The notes under the pieces are model-generated. The model had not been told where the DNA came from, made no database searches, and saw nothing but the letters and a program-made list of their open reading frames with translations. Positions 1 through 5,826 of a stretch of DNA of 7,112 nt are shown here, in pieces; the stretch's first letter is position 1; the number at the start of each line of letters is the position of its first letter. Source of the DNA: Gemmatimonadota bacterium (GTDB lineage Bacteria > Gemmatimonadota > Gemmatimonadetes > Longimicrobiales > Longimicrobiaceae); assembly GCA_019348475.1 (NCBI GenBank), contig JAHWJJ010000240.1:1-7112 (forward strand). The letters are read 5' to 3'. The position numbers and the translations under genes were made by a program.

Positions 1-1220
1 TGCTCGTACACCTTTCCGAACCGCTCCGGGTGGAAGCGTAGCTCGCCGTCGCGCCACGCCTGCAGCGCCGGCTGGGCCAGCGGCTTCATCCGCACGAACC
101 ACTGCTCGCTCAGCCGCGGCTCGACGACGGTGTCGCAGCGGTAGCAGTGGGGGACGGCGTGCGTGTGCTCCTCCACCCGCTCCAGCAGCCCCAGCCGGTC
201 GAACGCCGCGACCACGGCACGGCGCGCCTCGGAGCGGTCCATCCCCCGGAACTCCTCCGGCACCTCGTCGTTCATCGAGGCTTCCGGCGTCATCACGTTC
301 AGCGCGGGGAGCCCCGTGCGCTGCGCGACGTCGAAGTCGTTGGGATCGTGCGCGGGCGTCATCTTCACCGCGCCCGAGCCGAACTCCGGGTCCACGTACG
401 TGTCGGCGACGATGGGGATGCGGCGGCCGGTGAGCGGCAGGTCGATCTCGCCGCCGACGAGCGCCGCGTAGCGTTCGTCCTCGGGGTGGACGGCGACGCC
501 GGTGTCGCCCAGCATGGTCTCCGGCCGCGTGGTGGCGACGACCAGGTAGGGGCGGCCGTCCGGCAGCCGCGGCAGGCCGGGCGCGTCCATCCCGGGGGCC
601 AGCGGGTAGCGCAGGTGCCACAGCTTGCCGGGATGCTCCGCCGGCTCCGCTTCCTCGTCGGAAAGGGCGGTCAGGCAGCGGGGGCACCAGTTGATGATGC
701 GGTTGCCCCGGTACACCAGCCCCTTCTCGTGCAGCCGGACGAAGACCTCGCGGACGGCCGTGGAGAGCTCGGTGTCCAGGGTAAAGCGAGTGCGGCTCCA
801 GTCCAGCGAGCAGCCGATGGCGCGCAGCTGCTCCAGGATCTTGCCCCCCGTCTCGTTCACGAACTCCCACACGCGCTCCACGAATGCGTCGCGCCCCAGG
901 TCGTAGCGCGTGTTTCCCTCCTTCGCGAGGATGCGCTCGACCACGTTCTGCGTGGCGATGCCGGCGTGGTCCGTCCCGGGAAGCCACAGCGCCTCGTGCC
1001 CCTGCATGCGCCGCCAGCGGACCAGGACGTCCTGGATGGTGTTGTTCAGGCCGTGCCCCATGTGCAGCACGGCCGTGACGTTGGGGGGAGGAATGACGAT
1101 GACGTACGGCTCGCGGCCGCTGTCCGCGTCCGCGCGAAAGTACCCCTGCTCCTCCCACCAGCGGTAGAGCGGGTCCTCGTTTTCCTGCGGGCTGTACTGC
1201 GGCGGAAGCGGCTCTGCCAT
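1..1220 (-). CDS. valS: Valyl-tRNA synthetase, N-terminal part (3' end beyond window)
   Basis: This class I aminoacyl-tRNA synthetase joins valine to tRNA-Val in the cytoplasm and edits mischarged threonine. About 406 residues are visible, roughly the first 45% of a normal ValRS. The nucleotide-binding segment PPPNVTAVLHMGHG is at residues 44-57, with HMGH as the HIGH signature. It is followed by GTDHAGIATQ, the family segment GCSLDWSR and the cysteine pair NWCPRC near residue 180. The CP1 editing domain shows TTRPETMLGDT and MTPAHDPNDF, and the frame continues with LSEQWFVRM before the window ends. The KMSKS loop and anticodon-binding domain lie outside. The chosen ATG (1220) has GGAG 11 bases upstream. 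An in-frame ATG at 1253 would add 11 residues (MHQATSGDDTG), but it lies only a base or two after the predicted transcription start. Identification is firm; only the start is uncertain. Confidence 0.97.
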   Translation of the reverse strand, partial: MAEPLPPQYSPQENEDPLYRWWEEQGYFRADADSGREPYVIVIPPPNVTAVLHMGHGLNNTIQDVLVRWRRMQGHEALWLPGTDHAGIATQNVVERILAKEGNTRYDLGRDAFVERVWEFVNETGGKILEQLRAIGCSLDWSRTRFTLDTELSTAVREVFVRLHEKGLVYRGNRIINWCPRCLTALSDEEAEPAEHPGKLWHLRYPLAPGMDAPGLPRLPDGRPYLVVATTRPETMLGDTGVAVHPEDERYAALVGGEIDLPLTGRRIPIVADTYVDPEFGSGAVKMTPAHDPNDFDVAQRTGLPALNVMTPEASMNDEVPEEFRGMDRSEARRAVVAAFDRLGLLERVEEHTHAVPHCYRCDTVVEPRLSEQWFVRMKPLAQPALQAWRDGELRFHPERFGKVYE

Positions 1221-1261
1221 CCCGGTATCGTCTCCAGACGTGGCTTGATGCATAGGCGCGG

Positions 1262-1290
1262 AACCTACCCCAAGCTACAGGGGCGGTCAA
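1262..1290 (-). promoter_or_regulatory. Predicted valS promoter
   Basis: Reading the minus strand, TTGACC (1290-1285) is followed after exactly 17 bases by TAGGTT (1267-1262). The -35 matches the sigma-70 consensus at five of six positions; the -10 matches at three. Transcription would start near 1255, giving a leader of about 35 bases to the ATG at 1220, or an almost leaderless message from the ATG at 1253. This is a prediction from the motif only. Confidence 0.5.
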
Positions 1291-1680
1291 GCGGATTTCG
1301 GGACGGATGGAGAGGCGGAGGGATGCGCGTGAGTGCGTGGGTGCGAAAGTGCGAAAGTGCGAAAGTGCGAAAGTGCGAAAGTGCGGAAGTGCGGAAGTGC
1401 GGAAGTGCGAGGTGGGCGCGCCGGGTCGAACGCCGAGGAGAATCGGCGCGGGTCCGGTCGCGGCGAGCGAATGACGGCGTTGGGAAGTCCGACCCGGTAA
1501 TGAGTCGATCGTTCTGGCCTGCGGGGCAGATGGTCGCGGTGCTGTCCGCGCAGGCGGCGCGCAGGCGGACTTCGCGAATTTCCAGCGGCGGATTCGTTCG
1601 CTCCGGCGCGGACCGGCGATTACACAATCCGCTCCCGCGGCGGGCGGCACGTGATCGCACGGCCGCGGATCCGACTGCGC
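1291..1680. other. Gene-free stretch between the HD-GYP gene and valS
   Basis: These 390 bases lie between the stop of the HD-GYP gene and the valS promoter. They contain the octamer array at 1328-1415. I see no convincing gene on either strand. A minus-strand frame near 1500-1585 reads smoothly (including ACADSTATICPAG) but has no plausible start codon with a ribosome binding site. No hairpin followed by a T-run is present after the HD-GYP stop, so the operon's terminator is not identified. Confidence 0.6.
1328..1415. repeat. Tandem 8-bp repeat array, unit CGNRAGTG
   Basis: Plus-strand units in order are CGTGAGTG, CGTGGGTG, five copies of CGAAAGTG (1344-1383), three copies of CGGAAGTG (1384-1407), then a decayed CGAGGTGG. 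The period is exactly eight throughout. The first unit is identical to the repeat unit of the array at 6725-6784 read on the opposite strand. There are no spacers, so this is not a CRISPR. Because three units make 24 bases, the array stays open in several frames and creates false coding frames around it. Replication slippage could change the copy number. No function is evident. Confidence 0.93.
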
Positions 1681-2772
1681 CTACGCCACCCCCATGGCGG
1701 TGGCGACCACATCCTCCGAATCCCCCGCCTCCGCCCGCTCCGGCAGGCACGGGGTATCCGGATCGTCGGGAAAGCCGTTCTCGGAGGCGCGCATGAAGGC
1801 CTGCACGACGGCGGGGTCGAACTGGCTGCCGGCGTTGCGGCGGATCTCGTCCAGCGCGTGCTCGCAGGTTCTGCCGTTGCGGTAGGGGCGCGAGCTGATG
1901 ATGGCATCGTACGTATCCACCACCGCCACGATGCGCCCCTGCAGCGAGATGGCCTCGCCGCTCAGCCCGTACGGGTAGCCGCTGCCGTCGAACCGCTCCT
2001 GGTGGTGCAGCACCGCGGGCAGGCCGGGCCGCAGGAACGAGCTGCGCTCCATGATGGTGGCGCCGATCTCCGGGTGGCGCTTCATCTCGTCGTACTCCTC
2101 CACCGTCAGCGCGCCCGGCTTCTTGAGCACCTCGTCGCGCACGCCGATCTTGCCCACGTCGTGCAGCAGCGCGCCCACCCACAGCGCCCGCAGCTCGTCG
2201 CCGCGCAGCCCCAGCTCGCGCCCGGTGGCGGCGGCGTAGCGCGCCACCCGCTCCACGTGCCCACCCGTGTAGTCGTCGCGCGTCTCGATGGCCGCGGCCA
2301 GCGAGCGGAGGGCATCCATCAGCAGCGCTTCGATCTGCCCGGCCTGCTCGGCCACCCGCTCCTCCAGGTGCGCCTGGTAGCTGCGGTTCTCGCGCAGCAG
2401 CCGCCGGTAGCTGAGCGCCCGCTCGGCGGCCAGGAGCACCTCGTCCACGTTGAACGGCTTGACCAGGTAGTCGTCGGCCTGAAGCCGCAGCGCCTGCACC
2501 GCGTTCTCCACCGTCCCCGCGCCGGTGAGGATGATGAACGCCACCGTGTCGTCCAGGGCGCGGACGCGGCGCAGCAGCTCCAGCCCGCCCGTCCCCGGCA
2601 TCTGCAGGTCGCTGAGGATGAGGTCCGCGCCCAGCGAGGCGAACAGCCGCAGCGCCTCTTCGCCCGACGCCGCTTCGCTCACGGCGTAGCGGTCCGCGGG
2701 GAGAATGCCCCGCAGCACGGCGCGGACGGCCGCGTCGTCGTCGGCCACCAGCACGCGCAGGGGGTGCGTCAC
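1681..2772 (-). CDS. Response regulator with HD-GYP domain, probable cyclic di-GMP phosphodiesterase
   Basis: This 363-residue RpfG-like cytoplasmic protein has an N-terminal receiver domain (about 5-120) and a C-terminal HD-GYP domain (about 150-345). The receiver has acidic residues D11-D13, the phospho-acceptor D55 in SDLQMPG, T83 and K105 in VKPF. A charged, probably coiled segment (118-150) links the two. The HD-GYP domain shows H172, the HD pair H204-D205 in LLHDVGKIG, H233, H256-H257 and the GYP segment RFDGSGYP (260-267), so it looks catalytically intact. The family hydrolyses cyclic di-GMP to pGpG or GMP in response to phosphorylation. It starts with GTG inside a GTGA overlap with the lipoprotein gene upstream, which indicates translational coupling; GGGGA lies about 10 bases before the GTG. 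No histidine kinase is in view, so its phosphate donor is unknown. Family confidence is high; which pathway it controls is not visible. Confidence 0.94.
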   Translation of the reverse strand: MTHPLRVLVADDDAAVRAVLRGILPADRYAVSEAASGEEALRLFASLGADLILSDLQMPGTGGLELLRRVRALDDTVAFIILTGAGTVENAVQALRLQADDYLVKPFNVDEVLLAAERALSYRRLLRENRSYQAHLEERVAEQAGQIEALLMDALRSLAAAIETRDDYTGGHVERVARYAAATGRELGLRGDELRALWVGALLHDVGKIGVRDEVLKKPGALTVEEYDEMKRHPEIGATIMERSSFLRPGLPAVLHHQERFDGSGYPYGLSGEAISLQGRIVAVVDTYDAIISSRPYRNGRTCEHALDEIRRNAGSQFDPAVVQAFMRASENGFPDDPDTPCLPERAEAGDSEDVVATAMGVA

Positions 2773-3437
2773 GGGACCACCGTCCCCGGCTCGGCCGCGA
2801 ACCCCTGCACCTCCACCAGCACGTCGTGGCTTACGCGCAGCCCCGCGCGCCCGCGCACGGACAGCTCCGACGCCGGCACCGTGGCCACCTCGCCCCCGTT
2901 CACCAGGAACGTGACCGAATCCGCGCGCACCCGCACCTCCAGGTCGTTGTGGCGCCCCTCGCCGTTCGCGTCGCGCGCGATCTCGGGATGGCGCGTCCAG
3001 TCCCGGACCACCGGCGTTTGCGCCCCTTCGCGCCGCTTGATCAGGTAGCTGCCGTCGCCGCGGATCAGGAAATAGCTGTACCGCTGCTCCGCCTCGTCGC
3101 CGTCCAGCCCCGTCCCGCCGAACATGAGCCCGTACCCCTCGTGCAGCCGCCCCGTGTGCTTGCGCAGGCTGGCGCGCACGCTGTACGGCGGCGCCAGCTC
3201 GGCGGCGTCCTGCGGCCACAGGATGACGTGGGGACCGGTCTCGATGGTCGTCACCTCACCCGGCGTAACGGTGACGCCTGAGGCCGGGTTGCTGCGCCAG
3301 GCGGGCGCGGCGGAGGCCGGCGCCTGCGCCGCGGGGGTGGCCGGCGCGGCGGAGTCGTCGGACTTCGGCGCGGCGTCGGCCCCGCCCCCGCACGCGGACG
3401 ACAGCAGCAGGACGACGGGAAAAATGCGGTGCATCAT
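2769..3437 (-). CDS. Predicted lipoprotein with probable jelly-roll (LamG-like) domain
   Basis: This 222-residue protein begins with a lipoprotein signal, MMHRIFPVVLLLSSAC, where C16 would be lipidated. An Ala/Pro-rich linker (about 17-46) follows, then a globular region (about 50-215) with alternating strand patterns such as YSYFLIRGDGSYLIKRR, DLEVRVRADSVTFLVNG and GRAGLRVSHD. These resemble concanavalin A-like jelly rolls (LamG or DUF1080 type), often carbohydrate- or ligand-binding in envelope proteins. I do not recognise a specific family, and no catalytic residues can be assigned. Its ATG overlaps the stop of the upstream gene as ATGA, and a second ATG follows directly (3434). There is no clear Shine-Dalgarno, so translation probably depends on coupling. 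Its own stop overlaps the GTG of the HD-GYP gene. It could sense or bind something outside the inner membrane for the HD-GYP protein, but that is inference from operon structure only. Confidence 0.82.
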   Translation of the reverse strand: MMHRIFPVVLLLSSACGGGADAAPKSDDSAAPATPAAQAPASAAPAWRSNPASGVTVTPGEVTTIETGPHVILWPQDAAELAPPYSVRASLRKHTGRLHEGYGLMFGGTGLDGDEAEQRYSYFLIRGDGSYLIKRREGAQTPVVRDWTRHPEIARDANGEGRHNDLEVRVRADSVTFLVNGGEVATVPASELSVRGRAGLRVSHDVLVEVQGFAAEPGTVVP

Positions 3438-3934
3438 GGGACGGATGGCTTGAGCGACGCCTGCAGCGCGTCCAGGGGAAGGTCGCGGATGGGGATCTCC
3501 AGCGGGACCACGATCTCGGCCTCCGTACGGGTGCGCAGGCGAAAGGTGTCGCGCAGGTGCACGGGCAGGTTGGTGCGGATGGGGATGTTCGCCCGCACCG
3601 GGACGCTCACCGTCCGGTCGCCGAAGGGCGTGTTGATGGGAAGGTTGATGTCGGTGTTGATGGGGAGCGTGGTATTCACCCGCACCGTGTACCGCTGGTC
3701 GATGGGAACGTCGAAGTGCACCGGCGTGCCCACGGGAATGCGCACCGTGTACCGCAGCGACCCCTCCTGCGTCTTCAGCCGCTCCAGCACGCGCGCCAGC
3801 GCGGGCGCCAGGAGCTGCTCCGGGTAGCGCAGCGTCCACAGCAGCACGCCGTTGAGCGCCAGCGACAGCAGCGCCACGGCGAGTGCCGCCGGCGCCAGCC
3901 AGCGTGCGCGTGGAGTGGACGTGGGTTCGATCAC
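3434..3934 (-). CDS. Membrane-anchored protein with ten V/I/L-Pro-V/I/L motifs, unknown function
   Basis: This 166-residue protein has a short N-terminus, one hydrophobic segment (about 12-33, ending ALNGVLLW) and a soluble remainder that would face the periplasm. The soluble part is striking: proline flanked on both sides by Val, Ile or Leu occurs ten times (IPV 66-68, VPI 76-78, LPI 90-92 and 98-100, VPV 111-113, IPI 117-119, LPV 123-125, VPL 143-145, IPI 147-149, LPL 152-154), within alternating polar and hydrophobic residues. This suggests short repeated beta strands. I do not recognise the family. The start is a GTG, because no in-frame ATG occurs nearby upstream; only a weak GGAA precedes it, so the start is less certain than the frame. 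It is first in a three-gene operon and overlaps the lipoprotein gene by four bases. A promoter is predicted about 36 bases upstream. Confidence 0.78.
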   Translation of the reverse strand: MIEPTSTPRARWLAPAALAVALLSLALNGVLLWTLRYPEQLLAPALARVLERLKTQEGSLRYTVRIPVGTPVHFDVPIDQRYTVRVNTTLPINTDINLPINTPFGDRTVSVPVRANIPIRTNLPVHLRDTFRLRTRTEAEIVVPLEIPIRDLPLDALQASLKPSVP

Positions 3935-3969
3935 GTTCCGATGATTGGCTGGGCGACTGAAGGTGGAGA

Positions 3970-3998
3970 AACATACGGGCCGCCGCCCCCCCTCGCAA
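3970..3998 (-). promoter_or_regulatory. Predicted promoter of the three-gene HD-GYP operon
   Basis: On the minus strand TTGCGA (3998-3993) and TATGTT (3975-3970) are separated by 17 bases. Each hexamer matches four of six sigma-70 consensus positions. The start would fall near 3963, about 28 bases before the GTG at 3934. Motif prediction only. Confidence 0.4.
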
Positions 3999-4348
3999 AG
4001 GTCCGCATGCGCACCTCTCCCCTTCCAGCTGAACGAAACGCGGCCGGTTGCGGGATGTCGCCGGCGACGAGCTGCGTCTCGCGAGAGAGGTCCATACCAG
4101 AGGTCAGGGTTGGCCTGACGCACCGGAGGACGCGGAGGAAGTGCGGACGCGGAGAACGGACCGGGCTCTCCGCGTCCTCCGCGTGATGCTTTTGAGGGTC
4201 TGCACAGAAGACCGGAGCGCCGGAGAGGCTGCACCGGCAGCCCCCGCGGCGCCTGCCTCGAAATGCCGGTTCGTTCCTGCGCAAGTGCCACAGAATCTCG
4301 GATGAGGCTGCTCGTCTCGGCGCCGCCGCGTCCGCGGCCCGACGCCAA
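3999..4348. other. Gene-free stretch between FKBP gene and HD-GYP operon
   Basis: About 350 bases without a supportable gene on either strand. The only clear structure is the palindrome and direct repeat at 4124-4181. Open frames crossing it lack a start with a ribosome binding site and show no protein-like composition. It may hold an interspersed repeat or an untranslated RNA, but nothing in the sequence proves either. Confidence 0.5.
4124..4181. repeat. Imperfect palindrome with an internal direct repeat
   Basis: CGGAGGACGCGGAG (4124-4137) is the exact reverse complement of CTCCGCGTCCTCCG (4168-4181), giving a 14-bp stem around a 30-base centre. Within that centre GGACGCGGAG recurs (4145-4154), a direct copy of 4128-4137 shifted by 17 bases. 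The right arm can therefore pair with either copy, forming a 14-bp or a 10-bp hairpin. There is no T-run next to it, so it is not a standard terminator. It resembles dispersed palindromic intergenic repeats seen in many genomes, but genome-wide copies cannot be checked here. Confidence 0.7.
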
Positions 4349-4376
4349 GGGCGGAGATCCGGACCGGTCTCCGCCC
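4349..4376 (-). terminator. Candidate terminator hairpin after the FKBP gene
   Basis: GGGCGGAGA (4349-4357) and TCTCCGCCC (4368-4376) form a perfect 9-bp GC-rich stem with a 10-base loop, 27 bases past the FKBP stop. On the transcribed strand it is followed only by TTGGCG, so the U-tract is poor. It may act as a weak or factor-assisted terminator, or simply stabilise the 3' end. Confidence 0.5.
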
Positions 4377-4403
4377 CTCGTTCCACCTCGACCGCAGCCG
4401 TGG

Positions 4404-4883
4404 TTACGAAGACTGGCTGATGACCTCCACCTCGAACACCAGCACGGAGTTGGCCGGGATGGGTCCGTTGGGGCGGTCGCCGTAGCCCAGCGAGGGCGGG
4501 ATCACCAGCAGCCGCTTGCCTCCCACCTTCATCCCGGGAATCCCCTGCGTCCACCCGGCGATCACCCGTCCCTGGCTCAGTACCAGCTGGAACGGAGCGC
4601 GAGGGTCCAGGTTGTGGTCGAAGCGGGTGCCGTCCGCCAGCCATCCCTGGTAGCGCACGGAAATGACCTTGTTGGGGTTCACGTCCGCGCCGGTTCCCAC
4701 CGTCAGGTCCTTGACGTACACGCCGTCGCCCACGCGGGTCATGGACGCGATGTCCACGCCCAGCGCGGGTGCAAAGGCCACCTTCCTGAGGTCGGGATCG
4801 TTGGGGCCGGAGGCGTCGCCGCAGCCCACGGCAAGCAGGGGAAGCGCGCACAGCAGCGCACGGAAAAGAACTCGCATTCGCAT
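4404..4883 (-). CDS. FKBP-type peptidyl-prolyl cis-trans isomerase, lipoprotein
   Basis: This 159-residue protein should speed proline isomerisation during folding of exported proteins. A signal sequence (1-20, LLCALPLLAVG) precedes C21, the likely lipidated cysteine, so it is probably anchored on the periplasmic side of a membrane. A linker leads to one FKBP domain (about 54-156). The residues lining the FKBP active pocket are all present: Y78, F88-D89 in DGTRFDHN, F98, V107-I108 and W111 in VIAGWTQG, Y134 in PSLGYGD and F150. The segment GMKVGGKR is also typical. The start is the first of two ATGs (4883 and 4877); an AG-rich GAGTGAG stretch directly precedes it. The gene follows tRNA-Leu on the same strand but has a predicted promoter between, after the tRNA terminator. 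Other members with this architecture are general periplasmic folding helpers; no specific client is suggested. Confidence 0.95.
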   Translation of the reverse strand: MRMRVLFRALLCALPLLAVGCGDASGPNDPDLRKVAFAPALGVDIASMTRVGDGVYVKDLTVGTGADVNPNKVISVRYQGWLADGTRFDHNLDPRAPFQLVLSQGRVIAGWTQGIPGMKVGGKRLLVIPPSLGYGDRPNGPIPANSVLVFEVEVISQSS

Positions 4884-4922
4884 CTCACTCTTGAAGTGAC
4901 GGTTACGGCCGGTTGCGCAGCA

Positions 4923-4951
4923 AAGATAACGGATCGGCGCGCCCACGAGAA
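4923..4951 (-). promoter_or_regulatory. Predicted FKBP gene promoter
   Basis: The minus strand carries TATCTT (4928-4923) within TTATCTTTG, with a weak TTCTCG (4951-4946) 17 bases upstream. TATCTTTG matches the Bacteroidota-type TAnnTTTG element. The leader to the ATG would be about 30 bases. The -35 overlaps the T-rich end of the preceding tRNA terminator. Confidence 0.4.
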
Positions 4952-4952
4952 C

Positions 4953-4984
4953 GCCCCGCCGTCCCGGACGAGGACAGGCGGGGC
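4953..4984 (-). terminator. Terminator hairpin after tRNA-Leu
   Basis: GCCCCGCC and GGCGGGGC form an 8-bp stem that continues, past one bulged base, with GTCC pairing GGAC around a 7-base loop. The hairpin begins 8 bases after the tRNA discriminator base and is followed by GTTCTCGT, a short broken T-run. It most likely ends the tRNA transcript and separates it from the FKBP gene. Confidence 0.65.
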
Positions 4985-4992
4985 GCATCAGG

Positions 4993-5074
4993 TGCCTGGG
5001 GCGGGACTCGAACCCGCACGGCTCGCGCCGGGGCATTTTAAGTGCCCTGTGTCTACCGATTCCACCACCCAGAC
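4993..5074 (-). tRNA. tRNA-Leu (anticodon UAA)
   Basis: The minus strand folds into a class II tRNA of 82 bases without CCA. The acceptor GTCTGGG pairs with CCCAGGC (one U-G pair), with discriminator A. The D-arm contains GGTAGA. The anticodon stem GGGCA/TGCCC encloses loop CTTAAAA, giving anticodon TAA, which reads UUA and UUG leucine codons. The variable arm CGGC-GCGA-GCCG is a short hairpin capped by a GNRA-type tetraloop, as expected for leucine tRNAs. The T-arm is GCGGG-TTCGAGT-CCCGC. The gene encodes CC but not the final A after the discriminator, so CCA must be completed by nucleotidyltransferase. Confidence 0.96.
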
Positions 5075-5080
5075 GTGAGC

Positions 5081-5100
5081 ATCGTCCCCAGCGGGACGAT
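5081..5100 (-). other. Hairpin just upstream of tRNA-Leu
   Basis: ATCGTCCC (5081-5088) and GGGACGAT (5093-5100) form an 8-bp stem with a 4-base loop, six bases before the mature tRNA 5' end. It overlaps a 10-base palindrome GACGATCGTC (5095-5104). If the tRNA promoter prediction is right, the hairpin sits in the precursor's 5' leader, close to the RNase P cleavage site. It has no U-tract and is a poor terminator for rpe. Confidence 0.5.
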
Positions 5101-5110
5101 CGTCGCACAC

Positions 5111-5139
5111 AAGATAAACCGACGCCGCGCCCAGGTCTA
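5111..5139 (-). promoter_or_regulatory. Predicted tRNA-Leu promoter
   Basis: TAGACC (5139-5134) and TATCTT (5116-5111) are separated by 17 bases on the minus strand, each matching four of six sigma-70 positions. The -35 includes the rpe stop codon. Transcription would start near 5104, about 30 bases before the mature tRNA. Confidence 0.45.
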
Positions 5140-5826
5140 CGCTCTTCCGCGTCCGCCCGCGCCGTCCATGACCTCGCGAAGGCGGCGAACGTTCTCCGCG
5201 ACGGAGGCCCTGGCGTTGTAGACGGCCGAGCCCGCGACCACGCAGGTGGCGCCGGCGCGCGCCACCTCCGCCGCCGTGTCCGGCGCCACCCCGCCGTCCA
5301 CCTGCAGCTCCACGTGGTGCAGGCCGCGCTCGTCCAGCATCCGCCGGATGCGCGCGATCTTCTCGGTGCTCGTGGGGATGTACGACTGCCCGCCGAAGCC
5401 GGGGTTCACGGACATCACCAGCACCAGGTCCACGTACGGCAGGATGTCGGCGAGGGCGTCGGCCGGCGTTGCCGGGTTCAGCGTCACTCCCGGCTTCACG
5501 CCCACCTCGCGGATCTGCTGCACGGTGCGGTGCAGGTGCGGGCTGGTTTCCACGTGCACCGTCAGGTAGTCGGCGCCTGCTCTGGCGAAGTCTGCCAGGT
5601 AGCGCTCCGGCCGCTCGATCATCAGGTGCACGTCGATGGGGAGCGTGGTCGCGCGCCGGGCCGCCGCCGCGATCAGCGGTCCGATGGTGATGTTGGGAAC
5701 GAAGTGTCCATCCATCACGTCCACGTGGATCCAGTCCGCCCCCGCCTGCTCCGCCTCTACGATCTGCTCGCCCAGCCGGGTGAAGTCGGCGGAAAGGATG
5801 GACGGCGCGATCTTTACGCGGCTCAT
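5137..5826 (-). CDS. rpe: Ribulose-phosphate 3-epimerase
   Basis: This 229-residue cytoplasmic TIM-barrel enzyme interconverts D-ribulose 5-phosphate and D-xylulose 5-phosphate in the pentose phosphate pathway. Family signatures run in order: IAPSILSADF (6-15), the metal and catalytic residues H34 and D36 in IHVDVMDGHFVPN, H67 in DVHLMI, the MSVNPGFGGQ loop (138-147) and D177 in VDGGV. The length is normal for the family. The ATG overlaps the rpiA stop as ATGA, so the two genes are translationally coupled and their enzymes, which share ribulose 5-phosphate, are made together. No clear terminator follows; the stop codon lies within the predicted tRNA promoter. Confidence 0.98.
   Translation of the reverse strand: MSRVKIAPSILSADFTRLGEQIVEAEQAGADWIHVDVMDGHFVPNITIGPLIAAAARRATTLPIDVHLMIERPERYLADFARAGADYLTVHVETSPHLHRTVQQIREVGVKPGVTLNPATPADALADILPYVDLVLVMSVNPGFGGQSYIPTSTEKIARIRRMLDERGLHHVELQVDGGVAPDTAAEVARAGATCVVAGSAVYNARASVAENVRRLREVMDGAGGRGRA

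Noticed and set aside
1328..1415. CRISPR array
   Set aside because: The units are 8 bases long and directly adjacent with no unique spacers, and no cas genes are present.
1490..1590. Small peptide gene on the minus strand containing ACADSTATICPAG
   Set aside because: There is no ATG, GTG or TTG with a ribosome binding site at a sensible position, and the frame runs on into the repeat array. I cannot support it as a precursor peptide.
1627..1670. Terminator hairpin for the HD-GYP operon
   Set aside because: CCGCGGC (1635-1641) can pair with GCCGCGG (1662-1668), but the loop is long and no T-run follows on the minus strand, so it does not qualify.
147..1796. Long open frame on the plus strand, with shorter neighbours on the same strand
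   Set aside because: It lies mostly antisense to valS, whose minus-strand translation carries the full ValRS signatures. Long antisense frames are expected at this GC content, and its end is extended by the octamer repeat.
1265..2182. Minus-strand open frame running from inside the HD-GYP gene through the octamer array
   Set aside because: It is out of frame with the HD-GYP gene over its first half and then reads the 8-base repeat as SHFRTF-like peptide repeats. This is an artefact of a period-eight repeat lacking stops.
3931..4851. Minus-strand open frame across the FKBP gene and the intergenic palindrome
   Set aside because: It overlaps the FKBP gene in another frame, where the FKBP reading is certain, and the rest is arginine- and proline-rich shadow sequence.
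5081..5100. Intrinsic terminator of rpe
   Set aside because: The stem is only 8 bp, has no U-tract on the transcribed strand and lies downstream of the predicted tRNA start, so it fits a tRNA leader hairpin better.
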